Assembly (NCBI RefSeq): GCF_040954645.1
Contig: NC_092804.1
Coordinates: 150,545,108 to 150,609,107 of the forward strand
Direction: 5' to 3'
Source of the DNA: Diabrotica undecimpunctata
Taxonomy: Eukaryota; Arthropoda; Insecta; Coleoptera; Chrysomelidae
DNA: 64,000 nt
Shown here: positions 52,301-62,862 of the stretch, one piece after another
Layout of the letters: each line of letters opens with the position of its first letter
How positions within the stretch are numbered: the stretch's first letter is position 1
Program-made: the position numbers and the translations under genes
The notes under the pieces: generated by a model
What the model was told of the DNA's origin: nothing
Databases searched by the model: none
The model's input: only the letters and a program-made list of their open reading frames with translations

Positions 52301-53106
52301 AAAGAATCGTTAATATTATCATTCAGTATAAGACTCTCCAAAGCCTTATCTATATAATTTTCAAAATCGATCCACTTAGCCGAATTTATATTCCATTTGG
52401 GCAAGAAGGATATTGGCAAGGCTGACCTGAGAGATTCTCAATGGTAATAGGGTGATGGTCGCTACCATAAGTATACTCGAGAACATTCCAAGAGAGACGC
52501 GGAGCAAGACCTGGATCACAGAGGCTTAAATCTATCACGGAGGATTCTCCAGTGCAGATGTTAAATCTTGTAGGTGAACCATCATTTAGAAAATTTAATT
52601 GAAGATCCTGCATTACCTTTTCTAAAAGTTTTCCTCTGTGATCAGTACGCTTAGATCCCCAAATAAAGTTATGACCGTTAAAATCACCTATGATGATTCG
52701 AGGAGAGGGTATCTGTTCGATAAGGCTTTTTAAATCTTCATATGTAGCTGAAGAACTAGATGGAAGGTAAATGTTACAAATAAAAATTGGAACGGGAGCG
52801 GTGATCTCTATAACTATAGTTTCAATGTTACTATTGACAGGAAAAACATTTGCAACCAAAGATTTTTTGACAAGTGTCATAACACCACCTGAAGAGAGAT
52901 TATTGTCATGTACTCTATCTTTTCTAAAAATGTTAAAATATTTGGAATTATAGTTTTTTTGGGGGTTTAAATTTGTTTCTTGGAGACATATTATTTCGGT
53001 AGAGAATTCAGAAATAAGTTTTTGTAAGGTTGGGAGTCGATGGAAAAATCCATCTATATTCCATTGCAGTAGTTTAGTGAATTGTATTATATACGAAAAA
53101 TATGAA
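49389..53106 (-). pseudogene. I-clade ORF2: endonuclease, RT, RNase H (two frameshifts)
   Basis: The endonuclease starts at about 53100 (LLQWNIDGFFHRLPTLQKLI, ICLQETNL) and continues in 52880-52386 (PRIIIGDFNGHNFIWGS, YGSDHHPITI). RT is in 52419-50806 (NSYRPISLTCAMGKLLEKII, FDLRKAFNTCWRF, GIPQGSIISPTLFLIAINDI, LYADDLVVY). RNase H is in 50840-49389 (KIFTDASKCDKGVGAAFV, FSIFSAELYAMFKAI, ILSDSLSALQTL, then GNESADQCASE). It ends with a CETCNVQITVNHLLIEC finger. Frame changes lie near 52410 and 50815. All catalytic residues I can check are kept, so the copy is almost functional. Its open frame begins over the last codons of ORF1, in a different frame, with no ATG until GGVMTLV. Confidence 0.88.
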
Positions 53107-53107
53107 T

Positions 53108-54403
53108 TTACGGGTTAACCTGAGATGACGCGCCCTCGGATTCAGAGATGTCGTTACCCAAGTGTCGGAGGATTTTCTTTCTTAAGAAGGTGATATAACG
53201 TTTGGTTGATCTATCTTTTAATTGCGGATGAACTTTAGTTAACATATGAACTAATCCCAAAAGGTCAGAAGTAAACTCCTGAATTATGTTAGAAGGATCT
53301 TGCACGCCGCTAACATTGCTTAGAAGTAGATTTAATTGGTCAAAATTGAGAACAAATGTGGGTAAATGATTTTGGATAAAATCTTTGGCAGGTTCAAGGT
53401 CATATAATTTTGTTGATTTTATGTATGTATGCTCCTCGTTGCTTTTAAATTTCTTGGCTCTAGGTTTGGATGTAGGTACAGCAAATGATTTTTCTGTATG
53501 AGTTGTTTCTGGAGACGTAAGAACATCATTGATACTACGTTTTGGCTGAAGATCGATATTGATTACTTTGCAGCTTTCCAAGGTGTTAACTTCTTCTTGA
53601 CCATTGGGATTGCTCAGATTATTTGCTAATTTTTCTTGGACGGAAATTTGTTCGTTTGATATGGATGTTGATGCAGGTTGAGGCATGATGTCAGGGGTGA
53701 AAGGAGTAGTAGATTGACTGTTATTAGAATCAATTAAATTTGTTGTTGATTCTAGTTTATCGGGACAGTTGGTGGCGATATGTCCAGACTTTTTGCAGTT
53801 ATAACAGGCCATAGTTTCTTGAGATACGAATATTCGATATGTTGTATTATCGAAGTCTAAGGTGAATGAGTCGGGTAAGGAGATATTATGGGGACTGACA
53901 TATATTTGTCTTCTGAAACTTAAAATATGATTATATTCCGGAAGGGTGGAACTTATTTTCAGAAAAGTGACAGGAGAGACCATATTAAGTCCAATACTTT
54001 GTAGATAATCAACTAACAGATTGTGTGGTATTGTTGGACATACGTTTGAAAAAACAATACGTTCCGCTGGTGAGATTAATCTTCTAGCTTGTACAATATT
54101 GTTCTGGATTTGTATGTGTCCATGGTTTTGCATGAATTCGTCCACGATTTTTTTGTTTGCAAGGTACATGCAAATCCGATTATTGGATAGTCGGGAGGAA
54201 AATATAATATTTTTGGGATGAATTAGGTTACCCAAAGGAATTAAGTAATCTTGCAGTCGAGTATTTTCTAAAGCGCTGAAGACAATTGCTTGGTGTTTTG
54301 AGGGAAATTGTGTAGAAGCTGCTGATGAATATGTTTTATTGGTATTTGTCTGTAATTGCGATACTTGTGGTATGTTAGAGAGACTCTGAATATTAGGTTC
54401 CAT
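53108..54403 (-). CDS. I-clade LINE ORF1 protein (Gag-like)
   Basis: 431-residue intact frame. The protein binds element RNA and forms the ribonucleoprotein in I/Jockey-group LINEs. Residues about 45-190 resemble the RNA-recognition-like region of such ORF1 proteins (LIPLGNLIHPKNIIFSSRLS, NNRICMYLANKKIVDEF). One CCHC knuckle, CYNCKKSGHIATNC, lies at about residues 197-210. The C-terminal half is Ser/Pro/Asn-rich with a basic stretch (KPRAKKFKSNEE) and then a helical end. The ATG at 54403 follows a leader of about 310 bp. It ends with TAA at 53110-53108, directly ahead of ORF2. Confidence 0.85.
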   Translation of the reverse strand: MEPNIQSLSNIPQVSQLQTNTNKTYSSAASTQFPSKHQAIVFSALENTRLQDYLIPLGNLIHPKNIIFSSRLSNNRICMYLANKKIVDEFMQNHGHIQIQNNIVQARRLISPAERIVFSNVCPTIPHNLLVDYLQSIGLNMVSPVTFLKISSTLPEYNHILSFRRQIYVSPHNISLPDSFTLDFDNTTYRIFVSQETMACYNCKKSGHIATNCPDKLESTTNLIDSNNSQSTTPFTPDIMPQPASTSISNEQISVQEKLANNLSNPNGQEEVNTLESCKVINIDLQPKRSINDVLTSPETTHTEKSFAVPTSKPRAKKFKSNEEHTYIKSTKLYDLEPAKDFIQNHLPTFVLNFDQLNLLLSNVSGVQDPSNIIQEFTSDLLGLVHMLTKVHPQLKDRSTKRYITFLRKKILRHLGNDISESEGASSQVNP

Positions 54404-54713
54404 TTTTTATTTTAACACGGAACATGTGTTTAAAAATAATACGGACCTGCTTAGTAATCAAACAGGTAGTAAAACTGGAATAATATTTCTTGAGTCGTAT
54501 CTTATTGATAATTGTTAAATTAAAAATCAACCAAAAACTGGTTGATCACGTTATATTAATGAAAACTAATATGATGTGTTCACTTACTGGTGTTTCATGT
54601 AATTGTCACTTAAATATTTATAAATAAACTGTTATAATTACTGCATAAAATTTGCAAATTTGTTGAGACCAAAATAAACACGCCTTTCGTTGTCTCATTC
54701 AGGGCCGAACTCC
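54404..54713 (-). promoter_or_regulatory. 5' untranslated region of the I-clade LINE
   Basis: About 310 bp from the element start (GGAGTTCGGCCCTGAATGAG) to the ORF1 ATG. In I-group LINEs this region holds an internal promoter. No specific box was assigned. Confidence 0.55.
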
Positions 54714-54726
54714 ACTTACCACTTTT
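54714..54726 (-). repeat. Target site duplication of the I-clade LINE (5' side)
   Basis: ACTTACCACTTTT, matching 49302-49310 plus the start of the T run. Confidence 0.85.
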
Positions 54727-55549
54727 ACAGCATTAATAATAAAAACGTCCCGCCATTATTTCTTGTTCAAAATAATCTATCTGATATGAAAGCCTATCAG
54801 CTTTCTACAGACTATTTAGTTGTTTTGTCATAGCAAAATCACAATACACAACAATAATTAGTTTTTAACGCTATTAATCTAAATTTAATATGTATTTATA
54901 AATACAATTTTATTAATATATAATATATTGTGATCAAATTGTGTAAGAAATCAAAACATAAACAAAATTCTTACTCTAAAAAAGCGGCAACACTTTAAAC
55001 AATTTTACCACACGCTGAACTGTGAAAATTTGAAGTATTTTCGTACTAGTAAAGAGTAATTTCATAAAATTTATAATAATAATAATAACAAATGTTTTTG
55101 GTTATTTAATCAATATAATTCTAAAATTTCCAATATAATGATGATTACATTTTTCTGATTATTATACCATGTTGACGCCTATGAGAGATCAAGCAGTTAC
55201 GTATGGGTTTCGTATTATTTACTGTGTTAGGAAAATTTGAACTCTAAAGTTGATGTTCTGGAAATTTTAAATATAAGTGACGTCACTCTATATAAATTGT
55301 GACGTGCACGCATTTTTATATGAAAAATACTATATATCAAAATTATCATTGACAATGTCATAAATGTTCGATGTGTACAGTCAAAGTTGGTGGTGGCTAA
55401 ACAAAGAAAATGATTTATAACTAATTTCAGAGTCAACCCTTATACGATTTTCTCGATGATTCTCTCTCAAAAATTTCATTTTATTTTGTTCAAAAGCTGA
55501 TAAAATTCAGATTCTCTGGAAAATAGTGCCAAACAGTAATTGTTATATT

Positions 55550-56339
55550 ATATCGAATAAAAAATTAGTGAAATTAATCTGGGTAAAATAAAATAACGCA
55601 TAAGAGAAAAGCTACGTTGATTAAACAAGAATACAATTCGTTTTCTTTCCATTTTTTACTGTATTTTTAAATTATTTTAGTCCCAATAAATTTTAATAAA
55701 TTTTAGGGCTCTCCGCATTTTACCTCGACACCCTTGTTTAGTATATCGAGCCTGAAAGTTTGCCTCTTAAGTCGTCTGGCATTTGTCTTGCTTCCATTAT
55801 CATATTAAACAATCGTGTAGGCTACTCAATATCGCAAAATCGTTTTATTAACACCTGAAACAACTTCAAGGTAATTTTGTCTGGCATTTATTGATTTTCG
55901 GTTAAATTTCTTCAAGCAGGTTATCTGTCTGTATTTTGGAATATTTTAAAAGTATTTCAAGCTGCATATTAAGGCCGTAATAGTAATATATTATACTCTG
56001 TTGCTAAAGTTCATATCATACCTATTTTATCTAGTTTCTAGATATAATCATTACTGAGAATTTTTACAGATCGGAGCTTACTTTCATTAACTTTTTAATT
56101 CACTATTAAACGCCCAATTAACCCAATATTAACAATAATATGTAGGTTCTATGTATGCCCAAGTATGGGTAAAAAATTTCCACCTCGAAAATTGCTAATA
56201 TATTTATTGAGAGCTTTACAAATGTTACAAATGGATTAAACTTAATAATCTTATGTTTAATTAACACACCATTTTCTGAAATATTAATAGAAACGATATA
56301 CAAACCTTACTAAACTAACGAACTATTAAAAAAACAGTC
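55550..56339. other. No identified feature
   Basis: AT-rich spacer with no recognised coding content. Confidence 0.5.
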
Positions 56340-57205
56340 TTAACTAAAAAGGCTAATCTGACTTCCAATGTTTAACTGCAGCATCTTTGCAACTAAAACA
56401 GACATTGGATTTTTTCTGACACTGTGTTTGACGCAAGATCAACATTATTACCTCTGTGCCTAGCTTCTGGAGAAAACGAACCCTTTTATTACGTTTTTAT
56501 ATTTCATTGTGAGTAATTACGTGTCAATAAAGAAAATGCGTTTAAGGAAGCATTTTCAAATAATGTAAAGAATATTGATAATGACCACCTTTGTGTCGAT
56601 CTTTTGGAACTGTATTATTTGGTGTATTGAGTCGACCACCATTGATCGCATTATGGAATAGATTTATGTCAGACTTATTTTTGGCATTCGTGCTTACCAC
56701 GTCATCACCATGTTGTGTAGATAAAAAAAATTAGTATCTTTGTTGTCTTTATCCTAGGGATATAGCAGAGGAGGGTAACTGATGAAATTCCGGACTAGCA
56801 ATCCGTAAAGGCAAACATATTTGAGTTTAGTATCCTATCTTGAGTTCCTTTGATAACGTCAGGTATATGTTTGCGGTTTTTTTTAATTGTACAAACCAAA
56901 GAAATTCCGAAATATTTGTATAGTTCTTCTGCTAACTCTATGGAAGTATAAGAGCGATCTGTAGTAACATTGCGACCTGTATGCTTTACTGGTTTAAGTA
57001 GGCGCTTCACAATACCTTTTGGTCCTCTAGACTCTGGTGTGGTGCTTTTCATCTTTCTAGAACAAACCTCCATTTTGAGAACATAACGAGATTTGTAATC
57101 TGTTACCATCAGAATCATAATCCCATACTTGCCTGGTTTATCTTTCATAAAAACTTTAAGGACGCCTTCCTCTAAACAGGGACAGCATTTCCTCAGTAAC
57201 GACAT
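56340..57205 (-). pseudogene. piggyBac transposase fossil, central part
   Basis: 57205-56795 reads VFMKDKPGKYGIMILMVTDY (after the first catalytic region, whose DEQ box is lost), GPKGIVKRLLKPVKHTGRNV, TTDRSYTSIELAEELYKYFG and KKNRKHIPDVIK. The second catalytic Asp is in VTTDRSY. Further down to 56340 are frameshifted pieces such as VVDSIHQ and the Cys-rich end. It lacks the N-terminal third and begins right beside a tyrosine-recombinase fragment. It is not the same family as the element at 1056-4137, judging from sequence around the motifs. Confidence 0.75.
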
Positions 57206-57209
57206 TCAT

Positions 57210-57490
57210 TCATGGAGTAAATTCCATTATTGGCGCTTCCAATAATGTTTGAAATATTCTTCTTATTGCTAGTACTCTCTTCAACGTAACCAGTCACCAC
57301 AGCTGCCGATTTCCATCCTACTTGTCGTTGGATTTGATCTATTGTCATGTCACTGTTCGCCATAATTGTGGTGGACGTACGTGGACACGCATGTCCCGTG
57401 TATTTCTCAGGTCATCCAATTTTATATATCGCGGATAACCAAGATTATAGCCTGAAGAATACCGCAACTGGACAATCAACAAATGGAAAA
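57210..57490 (-). pseudogene. Tyrosine recombinase (Crypton-like) fragment
   Basis: The minus strand reads KYTGHACPRTSTTIMANSDM, TIDQIQRQVGWKSAAVVTGY and VEESTSNKKN. This is the C-terminal signature of a tyrosine recombinase: HxxR (HACPR), the GWKS turn and the catalytic Tyr in GYVEES. Upstream, GYNLGYPRYIKL resembles the preceding helix. Insect Crypton-type elements encode such domains. Stops break the frame above TGH and after NECRY. It ends next to a piggyBac fossil. Confidence 0.6.
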
Positions 57491-58202
57491 ACTGTTTATT
57501 TGGAGATCAGTCTAGATTTTCTATAAACAATTCCGATGGTCGTATTTTGGTTAGATGGGAACGAGGAAAGAAGTATAATAAACATTAAAGGGTGCCTATT
57601 ACTGCTTTTGGGAAGGATACATTTACGTTTGGGATGGTATCTGTTATAATAACCGAACCGATTTAGTGGTTCTGATAGATGTTGTAACATTTACAAATTC
57701 TTTGAAATATATATTGAAATGCATTGTCCCCTCGTATTTGCTAAAGCAATCGAAAAATATTTTGGTTTACTTCATTTCCCATTCGTACGTATTAAAACAC
57801 CGAATTCTTCCAATTCATCTTTACGTCGCCGAAGTTAATGGAAATCATTTTATAGTTTGTTTATATTTCAGAAGATGGGTATTTTGTCGGTATTCTTTGA
57901 TCGAAGCCTCTTTTAGGATTCTAATTAAAACCTCTAAGAACAACAAATTTCTTTGAAATAAAGAAAAATAATCTAACACAATATAACCTCAAAATATGAA
58001 ATTTGACAGTAAAATTAGACCAAATGTGATTCTCAACTCGAGTCTGTGTTTTGTGTTTCCGTCTAAAACATGGCGATCGCGTGCTGAAAAACTTCAAAGG
58101 CGGCATCTAAAAGTGGGCATTCTGATTGTTTCTTATTCTGTGGCCATAGTAACTAAATTAATTTAATTTTGTTCGTGATTAGTAAGTCGGGGGATTAGGA
58201 AA
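57491..58202. other. No identified feature
   Basis: About 700 bp with no recognised feature, though the end near 57500 may hold more of the recombinase remnant. Confidence 0.45.
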
Positions 58203-58204
58203 TA

Positions 58205-59698
58205 CACTTCTCCAAGAAATTAACGCACCACTTTGAAAAATTAAAATATTTTATTAGCGTTAACAAAAATTTCCATTGTAGTGTTATATTTTGCAAGCCC
58301 CATGTATATGCCATTCGTACACTCTATATTTATTTACTGTGTTTTATCGCTATAGTTTTTTTTATACCAAAACAAAAAGAAGCAAAAGATGTACTAATTC
58401 CATAAATATACTAATTTCCAAGTGTACACGAATTTTATTCGGCTACTGGTTAATTGTTGATTATTGTTAATTGTATATATTATGGAATTTAACGTAATTT
58501 AACCCGAGATGAATGTGCCCAAGTAGTGATACTGTCGGAAGAAGGTTGGAGTTGCTGAAGAATTGGTCGTCGGTTTAATGTGTCCCACACATCCGTCTCA
58601 CGGGTGTTAGAAAGATTCCTCGAAAACAGGGGATCATACTTGCAGACTAGGGCAAGGACGAAACCGGGTAACTACCAATATTCAAGATCGATTTTTAAGA
58701 ATTTCTGCTCTTTGACTACGTTTTGTAACACATCGAAGTCTACAAATTCAACTTCGAGACGTGCATACTATACAAATTAGTACTGAAACTTTTCGCCAGC
58801 GACTTAGGCAATACAACTTAACACCTAGGATTGCCGCCCAAGGTCCTCTATTAACTGCAGTGCATCGAAGGGGGAGATTACATTTTGCCAGAGAATACGT
58901 TAATTGGTTAGAGGCTGACTGGAAACAAGTGCTATTTACTGATGAATCCCGATTTTGTTTGTACAATAACGACAGACGTGTTCTTGTGTTGCGATGACCC
59001 AACAAACGATATGCTCAGTGTAACTTCTCACACACCACATTTTCTGATGGAGGATCCGTTATGGTGTGGGGTCGTATTTCTTTGACCGCACGTACGGACC
59101 TAGTGGTCATACAAAATGGAACTGTTACAGCTAAATGTTACATATTGGAGATCCTGGAGCAACATGTAGTACCATTCGCTCCTTATATAGGTGAAAATTT
59201 CTTACTAATGCAAGATAATGCCAGATCTCACGCTGCACAGATCGTCAGAAATTATCTAGAAAAGGTAGAAATTAACACTATGGAATGGCCAGCACATAGT
59301 CCGGATTTAAATCCGATTGATAATCTCTGGGATAGTAGACTTACAGGAAGTGGGAGAGAGGCTGATCCAGATTTGGAGAGAACTAGACCAAAATGAAATA
59401 CGGCAATTAATTTTAAGTATGGGCTAACGATGTGAGGCTGTTATATATAGTAGAGATGGAAACACTCGTTATTAAGACTTTTTTCGTATTTTAGTTTACT
59501 TTTCTTATCATTATTTTTTTAGAATTTTCCGTTTTATTTTTTTTTTCTCCTGTACTTAAACATTTTCTTATGATTAGACACATTGTTATAATTACTAATA
59601 AAATGTAGAATAAATCTGGTGAAGTTTTATTTTTTATTCTTTGCCTGTTTACAAATAAAATTGATTTATTGAAGTGGTGCATTAATTTCTTGGAGAGG
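58205..59698 (+). mobile_element. Tc1-like transposon
   Basis: About 1.49 kb with inverted ends: CACTTCTCCAAGAAATTAAC at 58205 and the inverse of CCTCTCCAAGAAATTAATGC ending at 59698. TA lies on both sides (58203-58204 and 59699-59700), the Tc1 target. One plus-strand transposase pseudogene lies in the middle. The sequence from about 59400 to 59660 is non-coding. Confidence 0.85.
58500..59400 (+). pseudogene. Tc1-like transposase, inactivated
   Basis: The N-terminal helix-turn-helix includes FNVSHTSVSRVLERFLENRG. The catalytic core follows: QVLFTDESRFCLYNNDRRV with the first Asp, GGSVMVWGRISL, LLMQDNARSHAAQIVRNYLE with the second Asp, and SPDLNPIDNLWD. The third acidic position, 34 residues later, is Asp (GAT) where Tc1 proteins normally have Glu. 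A TGA interrupts VLVLR/PNKRYAQ near 58996, and a frameshift lies at about 58740-58760. Length is otherwise normal for the family (about 300 codons). Confidence 0.85.
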
Positions 59699-59700
59699 TA

Positions 59701-61249
59701 TATTATTATAATTAAAATACATTTTTACAAACTCTGACTATTTCAGAAGTCAAATATTACTTTGATCCTTATCAATGTTGAGCACTGTAAATGCGTATAT
59801 TTGCTCTGGTTTCTGGTCGCATATTATTACATTCCCGTATCTAGTAATAAGTAAGAGACATACTGTACCTACGATCAGCTGGCATAAAACTTCCGCACAT
59901 TTATCCGCATACGTTTTAACCGTGCCTTATACACGAGAGACGAGAGACCCTATTCACGTTAACATAAAGCTCATAACACTGCGCAGTCTGTACGTTTCCC
60001 AGTTCAGGTGCAGCGCCCTTTAAAATGACTCACACATTTATTGTTTTAATGATATAAAACACGTTATTTACAATTAGTCACTGAGTGCATCATGCACTAA
60101 TGACGAGTATTCGGGGTGGGTGGGTGTCGATGAGAGTTGAAAAAGGAAATGGGAGCGTATGTTGGCACATTTTGTTAATTAGCAAGTATGGAGAGTTTTA
60201 TTTTTATTGTTCGTTTTGGGAAAACAGTTGAGATTTATTTATCTAAACGACTATTGTGTAACGTAAAGTTATTTAAAGCATAAACGCATGATTTTAGCTC
60301 CGAGCAGTATATAATTGCGGAAACTAAATTTGGTTATTGTGCTATAAATAAAACATACGATGATTTTTATTGAAAACACATTTAATATTTAAATACGGAT
60401 AAAAACTTCAGTGTGTGTGTGAAACACGAATTAAAACAGAAAAAAATTGAAAAAAAAAGAGATGAAATTACTTCAGCCTTACTTCACATCATAATGACCA
60501 CATTTACAATACTTCTAAAAGGAAGAAGAACAGTCACACTTTAACCTACAACTACATAGGAAATGTCACATCTCCCTCTCAAAATTTATTAAACAGCCAA
60601 AAGTAATTCATTTTAAGTCAATTTCCTCCTCAAATAATTAATGTAGTGCACCATTTACAAATTCCCTGTTTTAAATTAAATATTTGTTTTTTTTTTAATT
60701 TGAGTATTAATTAGTTTCTGTTTTGCCCCTTAAATATTTTTAATGTATTAAAAAATTTCTCTTTTTTACTGACATCACAATAAATTTTTTTTTTCTCTAC
60801 TTAAAAAGACCCAGATCTGATCTTTATTTGTGTAATATACATAACTTGGATCATTTGCACGTCCAAGTTAACATCAAAATATTCAAATTAATGGGAAAAT
60901 CCCAGTAGTTGGCTGTATACCATCGTTTATAAAAACATACAGAAGTTAAAATACTTCACCATTGTATTTATGTATATAAAAAAACATATAGTTAAAACTT
61001 TTACAAGTGTCGTCAAAATTTATACAGTAGCAGCATAATGTTTTCGATCGAATCAGATCTTCAGTGCCTTATTTACTTGAAGCTAACAATGAAATTTGTG
61101 GCTTCAAGAACTTTCCCAATAGTTTTCAATTATTGCAGTAAAGGCCAATGATCACTAGTCTCCAACTGACCATATTAAAGAATTAAATTTGTTTTTTTAT
61201 ACGTAGTTGGTTAGAAATACTTAGTTCTGTAAGAACGGAGAAAGCTAAT
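59701..61249. other. No identified feature
   Basis: About 1.5 kb of AT-rich sequence with short open frames and no recognised element. The part beyond about 61200 may already belong to the 3' end of the following LINE. Confidence 0.5.
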
Positions 61250-62580
61250 AGGAATAGGTAGTTGATAGAATTAGCTAAACAAATTAAAGATAACGTCCTA
61301 GGTTATCCTTTTCACCAAAAACCATATGGTGTGTATCTGGAACAATTTACTGATCCAGAAGTATTATAATGCCAACATAATACAGCCAAAAATATTTACC
61401 AGAACAAGATAGACAAGGCAATGTAAAAAATGTTTTTTTATACATTTAATAAGATTCCTTCTGTATCTGTAAAGTAGGGAAGGCGAGTTAAGTTCCACAG
61501 GAGATATCTCGCTTATGTGGGCAGGTGTGGGCCAGGTCTCTCCGGACGTATACTCTTGTATTAACAATAACTCCGGGCATTCACATAGGACATGCTCTAC
61601 AGTTTCGTCTTCTCGTTGACACTTCCTACATAGAGGTGTGTCTATTAGCCCCAGTGTGTGGAGGTATTTGCTTAGTTGGCAATGACCAGTTAAAAAACCA
61701 AGTGTCAAGTAGGTTTTTTCTGGTTATTCCCAACTACTTCTTTGATGCTGACTTTTCAAAGTTACTTAGTGTTACCCTGGCAAGTCTACATCCTTGTTCT
61801 TCTTCCTATCTTTTTACGGTTTGCGTATGGAAGTGACGTTTGACAATTTCCGTGATTGTTGTAGTTGACCAACCAAAAAGATCCGAGGTCCTAAGAGTCT
61901 TAGTCCTGACGCCTTCCTAGCCAATTGGTCAGCAATGCGGCTGCCATTATTCCTATCGTGTTCTTTAACCCACCTCAGGATGATGGTATTACCATCCAAA
62001 GCTTGTGTTAGTGACTCGTGACACTTCATTACTAACATTGATGTGACACGTGGTATATTCAAGGTTAGTAAGGCTTGTCTGCTATCTTTACAGATAATTC
62101 TAGTTTTCATAAGTCATTATTTTCTTACGTTCAGTGATCTGGAGTATATCCAGCTTTCTTACATTTTGGAGCCATCGGTGTATATGCAATAGATATTACT
62201 CCCTATACCGTCTTGTTTCGATTTTGTGGGGTTTGTCAAAGATAAACTTTAATTTAATTGAGTTGCAGCCTGCCTGTAGCAGAGATAGCGCATCCAGCTC
62301 TCCCCGCCAGAAACGAGTTTTCAATTACCTTAGTCTTATATCAAGGTTTGCACCAGCTGAGCTTAGTCGCATCATTATCATCAGCGACACCTCTTTGACA
62401 TATATTTCTAGAGGCGTGACGCCAATAGTCAACTCCATTGCAGCAGTTGGTGTTGTTTTCATGGAACCTGCTATATTTATGCAAGTCATTCGCTGAATAT
62501 GGTTTAGTTTGTTAATCGTTGTTGCCTGTAGCACTTTTGGAACCCAAGAAATAGCTCCGTAAGTTAGCCTCATAGGCAAT

Positions 62581-62727
62581 ATATGCTCGTTTAGCTCTAC
62601 CATCTAAATAAAAGTTCCATGTTAACTTCTTGTCAAGGGTAATACCAAGGTACTTCACCTTGGTATTACCCTTGACAAGAAATTAACATGGAACTTTCAC
62701 TTAGATGGTAGAGCTAAACGAGCATAT
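62581..62727. repeat. Inverted duplication, 70-bp arms
   Basis: 62581-62650 and 62658-62727 are reverse complements with about three differences and a 7-bp spacer (TACTTCA). The left arm is the sense LINE sequence (on the minus strand). The right arm is an inverted copy that replaces the expected LINE sequence. Confidence 0.88.
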
Positions 62728-62851
62728 TAATATTCACCTTTTTAGGATTTTTAGATAGTGAGTGTTCCTTGCACAAGGTTTCTATTAGTCGGAGAGCAAC
62801 TTGCAAACTATCACACAGTGTGTTCTCAAACTTACCGCTTTGCAGGATACC

Positions 62852-62862
62852 AATATCGTCTG
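62852..62862 (+). repeat. Target site duplication of the inserted RTE-like LINE
   Basis: AATATCGTCTG, repeated at 63581-63591 on the other side of the insertion. Confidence 0.85.

Larger units (their letters stand above)
49311..54713 (-). mobile_element. Full-length I-clade LINE
   Basis: About 5.4-kb non-LTR retrotransposon. The 5' end is fixed by the target duplication at 54714-54726, and the 3' end by a run of about 18 A on the minus strand right after AATAAA. It encodes ORF1 (zinc-knuckle protein) and ORF2 (endonuclease, RT, RNase H). Only two single-base-type frame changes are seen in ORF2, so it inserted recently. An older copy of the same family is at 39032-41770. Confidence 0.92.
48573..55549. 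mobile_element. Foldback element with about 250-bp inverted repeats
   Basis: The left repeat (48573-48794, resuming at 49070-49105) and right repeat (about 55304-55549) are inverse copies that begin AATATAACAATTACTGTTTG and stay similar through GCGTGCACG. The left repeat is split by a hairpin MITE. The centre has received a 5.4-kb I-clade LINE. Without these insertions the element would be about 1.3 kb with no coding region (49106-49301 and 54727-55303 are unassigned). The flanking duplication is not clear. Confidence 0.75.

Noticed and set aside
59760..60130. Possible tRNA or small RNA gene in the less AT-rich stretch
   Set aside because: I could not fit a cloverleaf or A/B boxes. Nothing beyond base composition supports it.
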